In this document: piece after piece, positions 21,537 to 32,100 of the stretch
Position numbering within the stretch: the stretch's first letter is position 1
Layout: the number at the start of each line of letters is the position of its first letter
Notes under the pieces: generated by a model
What the model was told of the DNA's origin: nothing
Databases searched by the model: none
Seen by the model: the letters and a program-made list of their open reading frames with translations, nothing else
Translations under genes and position numbers: made by a program
DNA from: Yamagishiella unicocca
Taxonomy: Eukaryota; Chlorophyta; Chlorophyceae; Chlamydomonadales; Volvocaceae
Length of the DNA: 64,000 bases
Assembly: GCA_003116995.1 (NCBI GenBank)
Contig: BDSL01000128.1
Location: 124,001 to 188,000 of the forward strand
Reading direction: 5' to 3'

Positions 21537-24163
21537 ATGAGCGCGCGCGAAGACACAACCATCCGGTATGCGCTGCGCATATTCGCGGACGTCCTTTCAG
21601 CAAGCTACTCGGATGCACATGTTAGATGATACGGGTTGTAGACTGCAATACGTGCTGACTCTGCTCCTGCGCCGATGGCTGTTTGCGCAGAATGCTGCGC
21701 TCCGGCTTCGGGAAGCAAGTAAGGAGTGGAAATGAGACGCTACCAGAGTGGGGGTTTGGTACACAGCACCGAGACACGACCAACAAGGTGGGCCGCGGCC
21801 GCAGTGGCTAGTTACAAGGCCTTGCTGCACCCTCGAAGTGCCGCGTTACATGTTTGCAATGCAACCCGCAGCTCTACCTGTCAAAAGAGCAAACCAAGGC
21901 AATTCCTGGGAGCAACTCTCAAGGTCCAGTCTATAAGACATACGTGAGTACAAACGGCGGGCGAATGCTCCCTGCTTATTGCTGGACCTTGCATGGTTGC
22001 TGTTGCGAACTTCTCTTGAATTGTCTCCTTTTTATTTGTATGGCAGTCTGCTATTGGGCCTCAGCCTGAGTCCAAGTATTTCTCGTCCAGCGCTCCCGGC
22101 TTCGGGTCCTCAGACCGCACGCGGTCAGGCCGACCGATGTCGCCAGGACCAGGTGAGGAACATGACGGGAATAGCTGGGGATATGATATCAATTTTGGTA
22201 ACGTCACGTGTCGTGGATATCGCGGCCAGCCGCAGGCCAAGTTATGTGGTTCGGCGGTTTCCCTAGCAACCGCCTCGCGTTCGGGTCTCTCGGATCTCCG
22301 AGGCACAGCTGCATAGCATCCGTCGTCACCAACCATACCACATGAACCCGTGCACTGAAAACACATGGCATCCCTCCTTCGCAGGTGCATACGAAGTAGA
22401 GGGCGGGATTGGCCCGATGAAGGAATCCAAACGCGCCACATCCCCTCGAGCTGTTTTCGGGACTGCCAATCGGGACCAGCAAAGCAAGGTGGGTTGCAGA
22501 TCTGAGCCGTGGACGAAACGGCAGCGCTAGGGCCCAGTCATTGCACAAGCAGGGCAAGAACGCGTTGTTTGCCTGCGGGGGTTTTGGGGGGCGTCTTCCC
22601 GAACTGAATCTCACGGATACGAGCTTAGAAACCCGCTCCTGGCATTGGGAAGGGGGACCAGCAGCCACATCATATCATGATAGCGCCGTACTCGACCACG
22701 TTGCTCTGCAACAAACCCACCAACAGCGAGTCCGTCACCGTCCGCGTTTAATGTGGCCGCGTGTGTGAAGCCGCGCATGCGAACTCGGTTCGAGGAGGGT
22801 TTAGGGTTATAGGATTAGAAAGCAGGCGCAGCAGCAGCAGCGCGTTGCCCGCCTCGGGGCTCGGCCCGCGGCCCTCCAAGCGAACGCACTCAACTCGCCT
22901 AGCCCTCCTGCGCCTGGTCGCTTGCTGCTCGGTGCTAGTGCAGCAGCTAACCCACGCAACCACCCAGCTGGCTGCGTCATGCGTCCGTTGGGTTGCGCAT
23001 ATCGGGGACAGGGACGAGCAAGCCCTTCGTGAACAAACATGGGACACCACACCACACCAGTGATACTACATCCGCGTGTACCCAGTAACCTGGCGCACCG
23101 CTAAATCCACGACCAACCAACCCGATCCGAATCCCGCGTCCGACCCCGCGCGCGTCTGCAGGTTTGGCTTGACGAGGAGCTCATGAAGACGGTCGGCAGC
23201 CGTGAGTCTCCCGGCCCCAACACCTACAAGCAGCCGGGCAGCATAGGGCGGATGGTGGACTCGAAGCACTCGACGGCGCCCACATGGAGGCAAGGCACGG
23301 AGGGGCGCTTCAAGGATCGCTCGCCTTCGCGTGAGGTGCCCGGGGCGGGCACCTACAAGACCTTCGGCGCCATTGGGCCACAGACGATGAGCCAGAAGAA
23401 GACATTGCCGTCCCCCAAGATCGGGACAGGACAGAGGGACGCATTTAAAAAGGTGCGCACGGGCGGAGGCTAGCGGCCGGGCGTCCGGCCGAACGAACCT
23501 CTTACTGCTGCCTGCTGTTGAAGACGGCACTATTTGTTTTGAGGTCTATGATGCAGCCGCGGCCTTGGCACCCGTATTGCGTCATATTTTGAGCGGCTGC
23601 TGCTGGATGTTTATGCGGCAGCCATGGTTCTTAAACACCCGTCTTCCCGATCGGTTCTCTGCGGCGCAGATCTTCATCTCGAAGGAGCACGAGAAGAGTG
23701 GTTTCGGAGAGAACTCGCCCGGCCCCGTTACGTCGCAGTTTGTGTCGTCCATCGGCGCGCAGCGGCTGTCCGTCAAACAAAGCGCCCCGAGCTGGGGCTT
23801 CGGAACGCAAAAGGTAAGGGGCGCCTTGGTCGGGGTGATGGGAGCGCGAGGGTGCAGGTGTAGCGCTACGGCACCTGTCTGTCTCGCGGGGTCCACGTCG
23901 CACATTGGGCTGCTGTGGCTGGTGGCTGAACGGTGTTGGCCGGGGGCGACGGTGGTGACCGCAGATGGGTCGTCGTTGTTCCGGGGGGCCGCGGGGGCCT
24001 CACGCAGCCGCTCCGCACGCGGCATCAATCCACACGTCCTCCTCTCCTGTGCCTGACGCCTCCCCTCCGACCCGCCCCGCCCCGAATCGCGCTCCCTCCC
24101 GCCCCGCAGCGGAGCAAGGCGCTCGGCGACGGAACCCCGGGCCCCGGAGCTTACTTCGCATAA
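21537..24163 (+). CDS. STPGR (SHIPPO/ODF3-like) repeat protein, probably ciliary
   Basis: Eight exons, all phases consistent: 21537-21565, 21691-21718, 21872-21943, 22065-22152, 22385-22488, 23162-23452, 23670-23813, 24110-24163 (TAA); 269 residues. The protein is a chain of Pro-Gly-rich repeats typical of sperm-tail/axonemal proteins: PGSNSQGPVYKTY, SPGPGAYEVEGGIG, SPGPNTYKQPGSIG, VPGAGTYKTFGAIG, SPGPVTSQFVSSIG and a terminal TPGPGAYFA, with intervening APGFGSSDR / APSWGFGTQ segments that match the other half of the repeat. Family members line axonemal or cortical microtubules. No membrane segment or signal peptide. The 29-nt first exon and 28-nt second exon are short but give an ATG and unbroken phase; start is therefore moderately sure. 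Which flagellar protein it corresponds to I cannot say. Confidence 0.87.
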
Positions 24164-26475
24164 GTGGCGCTGGCGTCCGTGTATTTCCCCGAGTGCAAGC
24201 CTCCGGACTGTGACGGCCGCCGGGCCGCCGGGGCCGGAGCCCAGTACTCTCACCTGGCGGAGGACACCCCACGCGACCGCGTCGTCGCGCTTGGTCCATA
24301 GCCGCCAGGGACGAGGGCTGCGGGCCGCGTTAGCCCCGGCAGTCCGACAGATTGGCGGGGCCCCTGGATGGGGCGGAGCGCGACGTGGTTTTGTCTAGCT
24401 GCGCCGCCGCAGCAGGCGGGGGCTCCGGCGGCATGTGGGTCGCCTCTCGCTAGGCGTAACACGTGCCCATGGAGCTCCGCACGCGGCCTGGCTGCTGGCT
24501 CGCCGCAACAGCGCCACTGCGGCGCTGCGTTCCCGATGGGAGGTGGTCGGAGATAGAGGCGTGCGTCCAGCTGCGCCTGTCCGGTCTTGCGGATGCGCTT
24601 GGGCGGCTATTTCTGCTCGGTCTGTCTGTCCGTCTGTCTGGCAGGTCGTGCATCACCACTTGTGCTACCATGCCATGTGTGGTTTTTTTAGCAGCGCCGC
24701 TGCCGCCAAGCCGGGAGTGCGGTCCATGGTGCGTACGGATGTCGTACACGTCGTACACGGCCCAGCGTGGTCCCCCGGGTATATATTTATCCTGGGGAGC
24801 GGGATGGTGGCTCGAGTGAGGGGTCGCGCACTGCGGCTCGGATGCTGGAGGTTGCGATTGCAGGATGCGAAGGCACCGCACAGGATGGAGTCTGGTGGGG
24901 CAGACCCGTGGGTCGTGGCCGTGCGCCTGTTGCGGCGCATACACCGGCCCGCGCAATGAGTCACCCGATGGCGATAATGGGGTCGTGCGCCTGCTTAGAG
25001 AACGAAGGCCGTGGGCCAGGTTCGGGTCACGGCTCGGTGCCTTCACCCCCAACCTCGCAGCAGGGACTCTCGAGGGCATAGTAGGTTGGATTTAAGGAAT
25101 GACGATGGATCTCATACTTGACTCACCTGACCTTACACGTGGGCGGTTATGCAACGCGATCCCCCTGACGGCACTATGACAGGTCTCATTCATAACGTCT
25201 TGACCTGCAGTGATTCCTGTCGACGTTCGCCAGGGTGTAGGCTGGACTCCGCCTGCCGGCACCACTCTGGTGTGTTTCTTGTGTGTCCTGAAGCCTGGAA
25301 AATGGGAGTGGGGGACTGTGACCGTTTTAATCGAGGTGCCGCTGCGCCTAAGCGTGACCTCTGCGTGTTTCGTTGTCGTGGTGGAGGGAGGGGGGTTTCG
25401 GGGCTAAAGTACGACGGCGTGCATAGCGCAAGTTTGGTATGTCTTGCGTGTTCTCCCACCTGCAAGCATCCTGACCGTCTTCTCTTCGACAGGCACTGCT
25501 GTTCGCAGCCGCATCGCTCGTGCGTGCCCTAGTGTATTATTGGTATGACTGAAGCGTGGGGTGGTGGTAGGATTGCCTTTTAGGGTCGGCAGGAGGGGGG
25601 GGATGAGTGGGGCTCCGCTACCCGAGCGCTCGAGGCTCATGGGTTTACTTGACTGCCTTGACATGACCATGATAATCGTCAGCAGCTGCAGGCTACTAAA
25701 CTGTCGGGGAAATGTTTAGGGGTAAGGGTAGCCAAATACAAAATGAGCGCAAGGGAGCTGATTCTGCCATTAAGATGCGCGGAATGGCGGTGGTCACCAT
25801 TCGGTTGGCGGTTTTTGGCTTCATCGGCTCAAACGCCGGCGTGTCTGTAATTTGCAAGGACTAACAAAGTGCTACTCCTGTTCCCGTACGATGGCTCCAC
25901 TACCGGATGGTCCATGCAGGTGGGTTGATGGGCGACGGCAAGAAACGAAGGACGGCGAGCGTGCGCAATTTCACGTCCTTCCCTTACAATGGCAGGGCAT
26001 TTTGAGTCCTCCCAGCTTCTGCAATCCACACGTACCGGTATAGAACTGCATACTTCGTGCTTTCTCTTGCTTCCACGGATATGGAAGGGGAAAAAGTACG
26101 CATGCGACGTGCAGGCGACACGCTTCCGCCCTTGTGTCTGCTGCCTCGACGATGACCAATGCTGCTACACGCGGCCAGGTTGCATGTTCACTCGCGGCTC
26201 GGTGCCTCCACCCCTAACCTCTTTCAAAAATGATGGCCTGTGCCCCGCGGCTGTGGTGGTACGTCTTTGCAGGCTCCAAGCCCTTCAAGGACGTTGGGTA
26301 AGTTGGCATAACTGACAAGTTGTTGCCCGTGTTCAATCCGATGGTGTCAAAGCTTGCCGGACACGATAAGTACAACGCCATGGAGTTGCGTCCTATGTAT
26401 CACCCTATGATACACCGCAAGCAATAAGCCACGCTCACCAACGCTGTGATTATTTTCACGCTTTGCACTTACATA
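24164..26475. other. Intergenic region, STPGR gene to gene 6
   Basis: About 2.3 kb with no supportable gene. It includes the STPGR 3' UTR, a GTCTGTCTGTCC run near 24618, and a copy of the 12-bp palindrome at 24903. The last about 800 bp are relatively AT-rich and presumably promoter of the next gene. Confidence 0.6.
25846..25850 (+). terminator. Candidate poly(A) signal TGTAA (STPGR gene)
   Basis: Forward TGTAA 1.7 kb after the stop at 24163; the distance is large, so an unrecognised variant signal nearer the gene is also possible. Confidence 0.25.
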
Positions 26476-28103
26476 ATGCATACTATCTGCTCATCCACGA
26501 AGCATATACAACCACTACCGCTACGCCATAAATGTAGACGAGGACTGCGTTCATCTATCTGCCCAAGGCTGCTGTCTTCTGTGCTTCGTGCTGCCGTGAC
26601 GGGAGGCGAAACCCCTACTGGGTTGCCATGGAGCACCATAGAATACTTTACGAAAAAACGTGAACGATTGAGCGACGAGTTCGGAAACCTAATTCACAAT
26701 GACCGCACCATCATGGAGCCCGCAGCCTGGACGAACGACGCGAAGATGACCCTCGCAATTCAGGTAAACGCGTGTGTTATTAACCAGCTTTTCGGCTATA
26801 CGATTGTTATGCATCACGAAACGCTTCTGGTTTACAATAACCCGCCCACGGGGACCCAGGGCTGTCTGCCCTTTGTCTCACCCACGGTCGAGCCTTCGTC
26901 CTGCATACCCGCCTGGACCTATTGCTCTGGCTCAGGTTGTTGCTCGCGAGGAGCCGGACTTGTCGGAGGATGAGCTGCGCAGCAATGTTGTGCTGCTCCA
27001 ATCTCTGGTGCCGGACCTGAAGCCGGGGCCTTGCGCAAAACACGCAGACGTGGTAAGAGCGTAAGGTCCACTGGAGGCCCCCATGTTGGCGGCGACAGGA
27101 CAGCTGACGATGCGCAGCACACCACCGGGTCCTCCGGTCAGCTGCTCACGACTGCCTGCACCAGGCGTGAGGCATTAGTATCGTTCGGCGGCTTGCGCGC
27201 GGGGCCGCAGGTCTGGGTGACGCATGGCGGCCGCGCGGCCCCCTGCACCAGCCCTCGTCATATGGCCGTCGATACCGGCCCCCCAAGACGAGTCAGCGCG
27301 TGACGACCCCAAGTCCCAACCACCCGCGTGCGCTCCAATGGGGCCCACGTCCGGCCCCCCACATACAGGTCCGCGTGGCGGCGCGCCTCCGTACGGCAGC
27401 AGAAAGCTTGATTGTCCTGCGGGACGAGCTGCCTGACGTCGACGTGTCTAGCCTGGCGGCGAGGCAGCCGCAGCTGCTGCTGGGGGGCCCGGAGGCGCTG
27501 CGGGAGGACTTGCGGCAGGTAGGCGCGGCGGGAGGGAGCCAGGGGGCTCGAGGAAGACCCGTGGATGCCAGGGGACGGGGGCCAGGGCCGAGCAAGAGGC
27601 GGGCGCCCCGCGTCAGTTGCGAGGCTCTTTCGATATCTGCGCGGTGGAAGGGTACGGGTCGTACAGGCTGACTGGTCCCGCCCATGTGTTCCTCCCACAC
27701 GTTCCCGAGATCCTGACCCTCGAGGTCGACAAAACACGTTCGGGCCGGAGTATTGTATGTACGCTTAACCTGGTCTCCTGCAGCGGCCGCAATTGATTCA
27801 CAAACCTGACCCCCCAACCGCCAGGTCAAAGGGCTGCTGGCTGGGTGCGGGCCCGTCGGCCTCCGACAGCTGCTGCAGCTGCACCCGCAGCTGCTGCGCC
27901 CCGCTGCCGCCGCCTCCCTGCTGGCAGAAATCGCAAGGCTGTTCGGGTTCGACGCGGCCGGCGTGGAGGCCGGCAGGGGGCGGGCGGCGGCGCTGCTGGG
28001 CAGCAGCCCGGAGCTGGCGGGTGCTGCGGACTGCTTGCGGAGTCAGGCCAGAGGCGACCGCGACCCGGAGTACCTGACCGACACCACGCGGGCAGCGGGG
28101 TAG
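26476..28103 (+). CDS. Helical, Leu-rich protein of unknown function, possibly organellar (mTERF-like appearance)
   Basis: Four exons in phase 0 throughout: 26476-26763, 26936-27052, 27369-27518, 27825-28103 (TAG); 277 residues. The first about 45 residues (Met-His start, many Ser/Arg/Thr, no acidic residue) look like an organelle transit peptide. A following segment has WSTIEYFTKKRERLSDEFG and an acidic helix. The C-terminal half is Leu-rich with repeated motifs of about 35 residues: LPDVDVSSLAARQPQLLL and, after GLLAGCGPVGLRQ, LLQLHPQLLRP. This periodic helical pattern resembles mTERF-type organellar nucleic-acid-binding repeats, but it is too short and divergent to assign. I do not recognise a named orthologue. 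The 3' end probably overlaps that of the facing FBF1-like gene. Confidence 0.7.
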
Positions 28104-28727
28104 AGGGAGGGGCTTGGGTATGGGTTTAGGGTTTAGGGGGTGGGAGAGGAGATGAAGGTTGGGTTGTGAAAGCGGGCTGTGCCTGGGTCTATTTGGGTCA
28201 ATGGCGCCGTGGGGTTGCGATCAAGGGCTGTGTTCGTGCCTGCAGTTGGTGGGTTGCGGTCCTAGCAGGTGTCGCGTCATAGCCTCGCTTGCAGGACGGC
28301 TTGCTATGAGCTGGTCATGTCGAACCTGCGAATGAGCATTGCGCCGTGCATGGTGTTCCGATCTGGTTACCTAAATAACGGATCTAGCACGCCTTTTTGT
28401 TTGTTTGGAAATGATGGCTTGTGTCCGGACGCCATATACCAAGCGACGCGTTCGGGGGCAGGCACGGTGGAAGGGTGGTGCGAATCTAGGGGCACCTGAG
28501 AAGGAATGTATGGAAAAAGCGGTGGTCCCTTCCTGGAGGTGTGGGTCTGCATTTGTGATGGAGCTGGTCAGCAGACTAATCCCTGGTCTGAGGAGCTTGA
28601 TGCGTTGTGCATTGCCGAAGAGCCTGATTGTTGCTGTGTGGGTGAACAGCTGTGGGCTTGGGCATGCCGTCTTCAGAACCGGAGGTCGGGGCCCGCGGAC
28701 TGCAGCCATGCACAGACCACCATACAG

Positions 28728-28732
28728 TTACA
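28728..28732 (-). terminator. Candidate poly(A) signal TGTAA (FBF1-like gene)
   Basis: Reverse-strand TGTAA about 385 bases beyond the stop at 29117-29119. Confidence 0.4.
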
Positions 28733-28915
28733 GCGAATGAAGCATATCAAGTTACCCAGCTGCATATGCACTTATTATGGGTCCTCCCAGCCCTCCGCCA
28801 ATTGACCATTGAAGCATGTACTTCTTGCATGGATGCGATCTAATTCGATCTCCTCAAGTTTGGGTTGCGGACATTCCAACCATGCATAAATATTCCTTTG
28901 CGAGTGTACGTGTCC

Positions 28916-28920
28916 TGTAA
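28916..28920 (+). terminator. Candidate poly(A) signal TGTAA (gene 6)
   Basis: Forward TGTAA about 810 bases after the stop at 28101-28103, past the opposing candidate signal at 28728. Confidence 0.4.
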
Positions 28921-29116
28921 TACAACGTATGTACATGAAGGCCTGACCGGCAACCGACTCAATACCCCCCCGCCCACCACTACATACAAGCCGGTCGCAC
29001 CAACCTCCCTCCCTGGAAAACCAACACGTCCGCCGCTAGATGCACGCGGGACGTACGCTATCCGCACGGTCCCCCAAACAGCCACAGCCCCCGAGCTGCT
29101 TCTTCCTTCCTCTTCA

Positions 29117-32100
29117 TCAGGGCAGCGCGCTGGCCCCGCCGTCGTCATCGTCGCTGATGGTGGCGACGGAGGCGATAAGCGACAGGGGCTCCTCCTCGGG
29201 CTCGCCGTCGCTAAGCTCCGACGACTGCTGCAGGCAGGGACCGAGGAGCCGGCATGAGCGCCACACACGGTGTCAGGTGGCGTGAGGCGGGTGCTGGTTG
29301 ATGCTGCCATACCGGCAGAATCGTGTTGGTGTACACGCCACCACTCCCTGGGTCGTATGCGGGATGCTGCACCTCACCGTGATACGCGCGATAACACGCG
29401 ACCCCGGGTCCTCCACCCCCTCTCCACCCCCACCCTGCCCAAGCCCTACACGCTACATGGCACAAACAGAACAGCGCCCCAGTGCCCCACTCCGCCGGCG
29501 GTCTCACCTGGTGAGGCAGCGTCATGCCCACGAGCGCCTCCGCGTTGGCCGACCCCAGCAGCGGTGTGTCTGCCGCGCTGCGAGCCGACGCGCCGAGGCC
29601 GATGCCCGCCGGGCCCTCGCCCGCAGCCGCACTAGCGTGGCCGGCAGTCAGCGAGCGCGCCAAGCTCCCCGGGCCGCCTCCGCCCCACAGCAGGCTGCGC
29701 ACGCTGGGCCCCGTCGCGCCCGGCGGCGACATGCGCAGGGACTGCTGCCGGGACATGGCGGCGGCGCCGCTCTCCACGCCGGGCGTGGTGGTGATCAGCG
29801 GCGGGCCGACGCGGGGGCTGTAGTTCGAGGAGGCGATGACGCTGGCGGCCCCCGTTCCGCCGCCTAGCCCCGCCTGGGAGGCCGTCCGGCTCATCTGCCC
29901 CAGCCCGAGCTCCTCCAGCCTCGCCGACAGCATGTCGTTCATCGCCGCCAGCTCGCCCAGCTGCTGCAGCCTGCCGCCGCCGCCGAAGGTGTCCTCGGAG
30001 CCGAGGCTGGCGCCCAGGGGCATGCGGCCGGCGAGGGTGTTGGCGGGGGTCGCTCCGAAACCGGTGGAGCTGCTGAGCTCCTCCGCCAGGGCGTCGAGCC
30101 GTGGCCCCAGGGCCCCTAGGGGATCGGATTGGTCTCCGCCGGTGTCTGGGTCCACCAAGTCCAGGGAGGCGCCCGAGGAGGAGCTCAGCGGCACCAGGGA
30201 GGCAATCGCGGAGGAAACGTGGCCCTCGCCCTGCATGGGTGGTGCGGTGATGCGGTGGCGGTGCAGCGGAGGAGGGGCGGCGGCGTGTGAGTGAGGCGGT
30301 GTGAGGTGTGGTGATGGGGAGCATGGTCGGAGCGAGTGAGTGAGGTAAAGGTGAAAGGGACGGGCTGCTGCGGGACTTTAGGGACTGCCTGGCTGATGCT
30401 GCAGCTGCCAGCTTTTTGCAGGTGATGGCGATGTGTGCGCGACCCGGTGGGAGAAGGCATCCTGGCGCCACAACGCAGCGAACCACCTCACCCCGCCCAC
30501 ACGCCCGCCCGAGCGAGGAGGTGACGGGACGAGGGCCCTGACCCCGTACGGCACCCGCGCACCTGCTCGTCCTCTGGCGTCGGCTGCAGCCCGTCGCCAG
30601 TTGCAGATGCGAACGGCGTGGCGTTGATGTTGAGGTTCAGCCGCGGCACCGGCGCCGGCACACCGTCGCCTCCGCCGCCGCGCCGGTCGCCCTCGTAGCG
30701 GTGAGGGGGCCTGTTGGAGTAGCGGCGGTGCCGGTGGGGCCGGACCATCGCCTCGAGCGTGCTGGTTTCGGAGGCCTTGGAGGCGCTGACCCGGCTGGAC
30801 TTTTTAAGCGCCAACTGAATGGTGTCCAGCAGCTGCTGGATGACGCCCGTCCCGGTTCCGGAGCCGAAGGTTCCGTCAGGGCCAGGCTGTCGGTCGTAGC
30901 CCATGTCCCCCATGCCGCCGCCGCCGCTGCGGAGGAAGTCCGGCGACCCGGCGTTGGGCGCGTCGAAGACCCCGGCAGGGTCTAGGAGGCCAGCCGCAAA
31001 GGAAGGAGCCGCGGGCGACGGCCGCTCGCTGTCAAACTCCGCCAGGGTGAGGGGCAGCGTGCTGACGTGCTTGACGGGCGTGGCGGCGGCGCTGCGGGCG
31101 TGCGTGGCCGCCAGGCCTGGCGGCAGCAGCGCTGGGTTGAGGCCGGGCATGATGGGGGAGGTGCTGTGGGCGGGCGGCTGGGGCGCGAGCTTGGGCCCTG
31201 CCGACATGGGCATGCCTGGGGCGGTGGGGGGCGGCGAGTGCACGAGGGGTTGGGGGCGGTTGTGGCGACAGGGAAGAAGTAGAGCGCCAGGGCACATTAG
31301 CTCAATAAGGAAGGGTTCAATCTACAGCGTGGTAGCGGCCCCATCCACGTCGCGAGAAAGGCGGGTCCGCGGGACGGCTCCCTCGTATAACTCCATAAAG
31401 TATGGTAGTCCAGTCACCCGCCCCGCACGGGGAGCCAAACTCGCTGCCGCGATTTGGCACCGTAAGGAACAGGCGAGCCCGCCGCCCCTCGCACTGCACT
31501 GCAACCGGTCGCACCTGGCATGCCCCCAGGCGCTGAAAGCCGCATCTTTTCCAGGAACTCCTGCTGGGCACGAACGTAGCTACTGCCGCTGCCGCCGCCG
31601 CTGCCAGGTAAACCACCACCACCGCCACCGCCGCCGCGGCCACCACGGCCGTAAGTGCCGGCGCCGGGCGAGGAGCCAATCGTCGCCATGGCTGCGTCCA
31701 CGCCCAGCCTGTCCAGCACGTGCTTGAGCGCGTTCCGGCTGCGGCCTGCCGGCCGGCTGCCGCGCCGCTTGCCGCTCTGCTGCTTGTCCGGAGTGGCGGT
31801 GGGCAGCGCCGGCGGCGGCATCGGGGGCGGCATGGGCTTGAGCGTCCCGGTGGCGCCTGGAGCGGAGGAGGGACGGGGACATTGGTCGGACGGGTTTAGT
31901 TCCGCTTGGGAGCCAGCTGTAGGGTGCGGCTGGCATCAGGATATCAGACACTTACGATACCAGTCAACTCCGGCTGCAGCACCCCCCCCTCGGCCGGAAC
32001 CGCGACTCCCCAGGCGGCCCGTCCCCACTCGCGACCCGCACGCACCGTCCACTGCGAACGCGATGGGTATGCCCTGCTGCACGTAGGAGCGGACAGCCTC

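Larger units (their letters stand above)
28104..29116. other. Convergent 3' UTR overlap region
   Basis: About 1 kb between the stop codons of gene 6 (+) and the FBF1-like gene (-). It has two telomere-like TTTAGGG units at 28122-28140 and poly(A) signals for both strands placed so that the two 3' UTRs would overlap by about 200 bases. No gene seen. Confidence 0.55.

Noticed and set aside
28122..28140. Telomere-like TTTAGGG repeats
   Set aside because: Only two units in a 3' UTR; too short to indicate a chromosome end or interstitial telomere.
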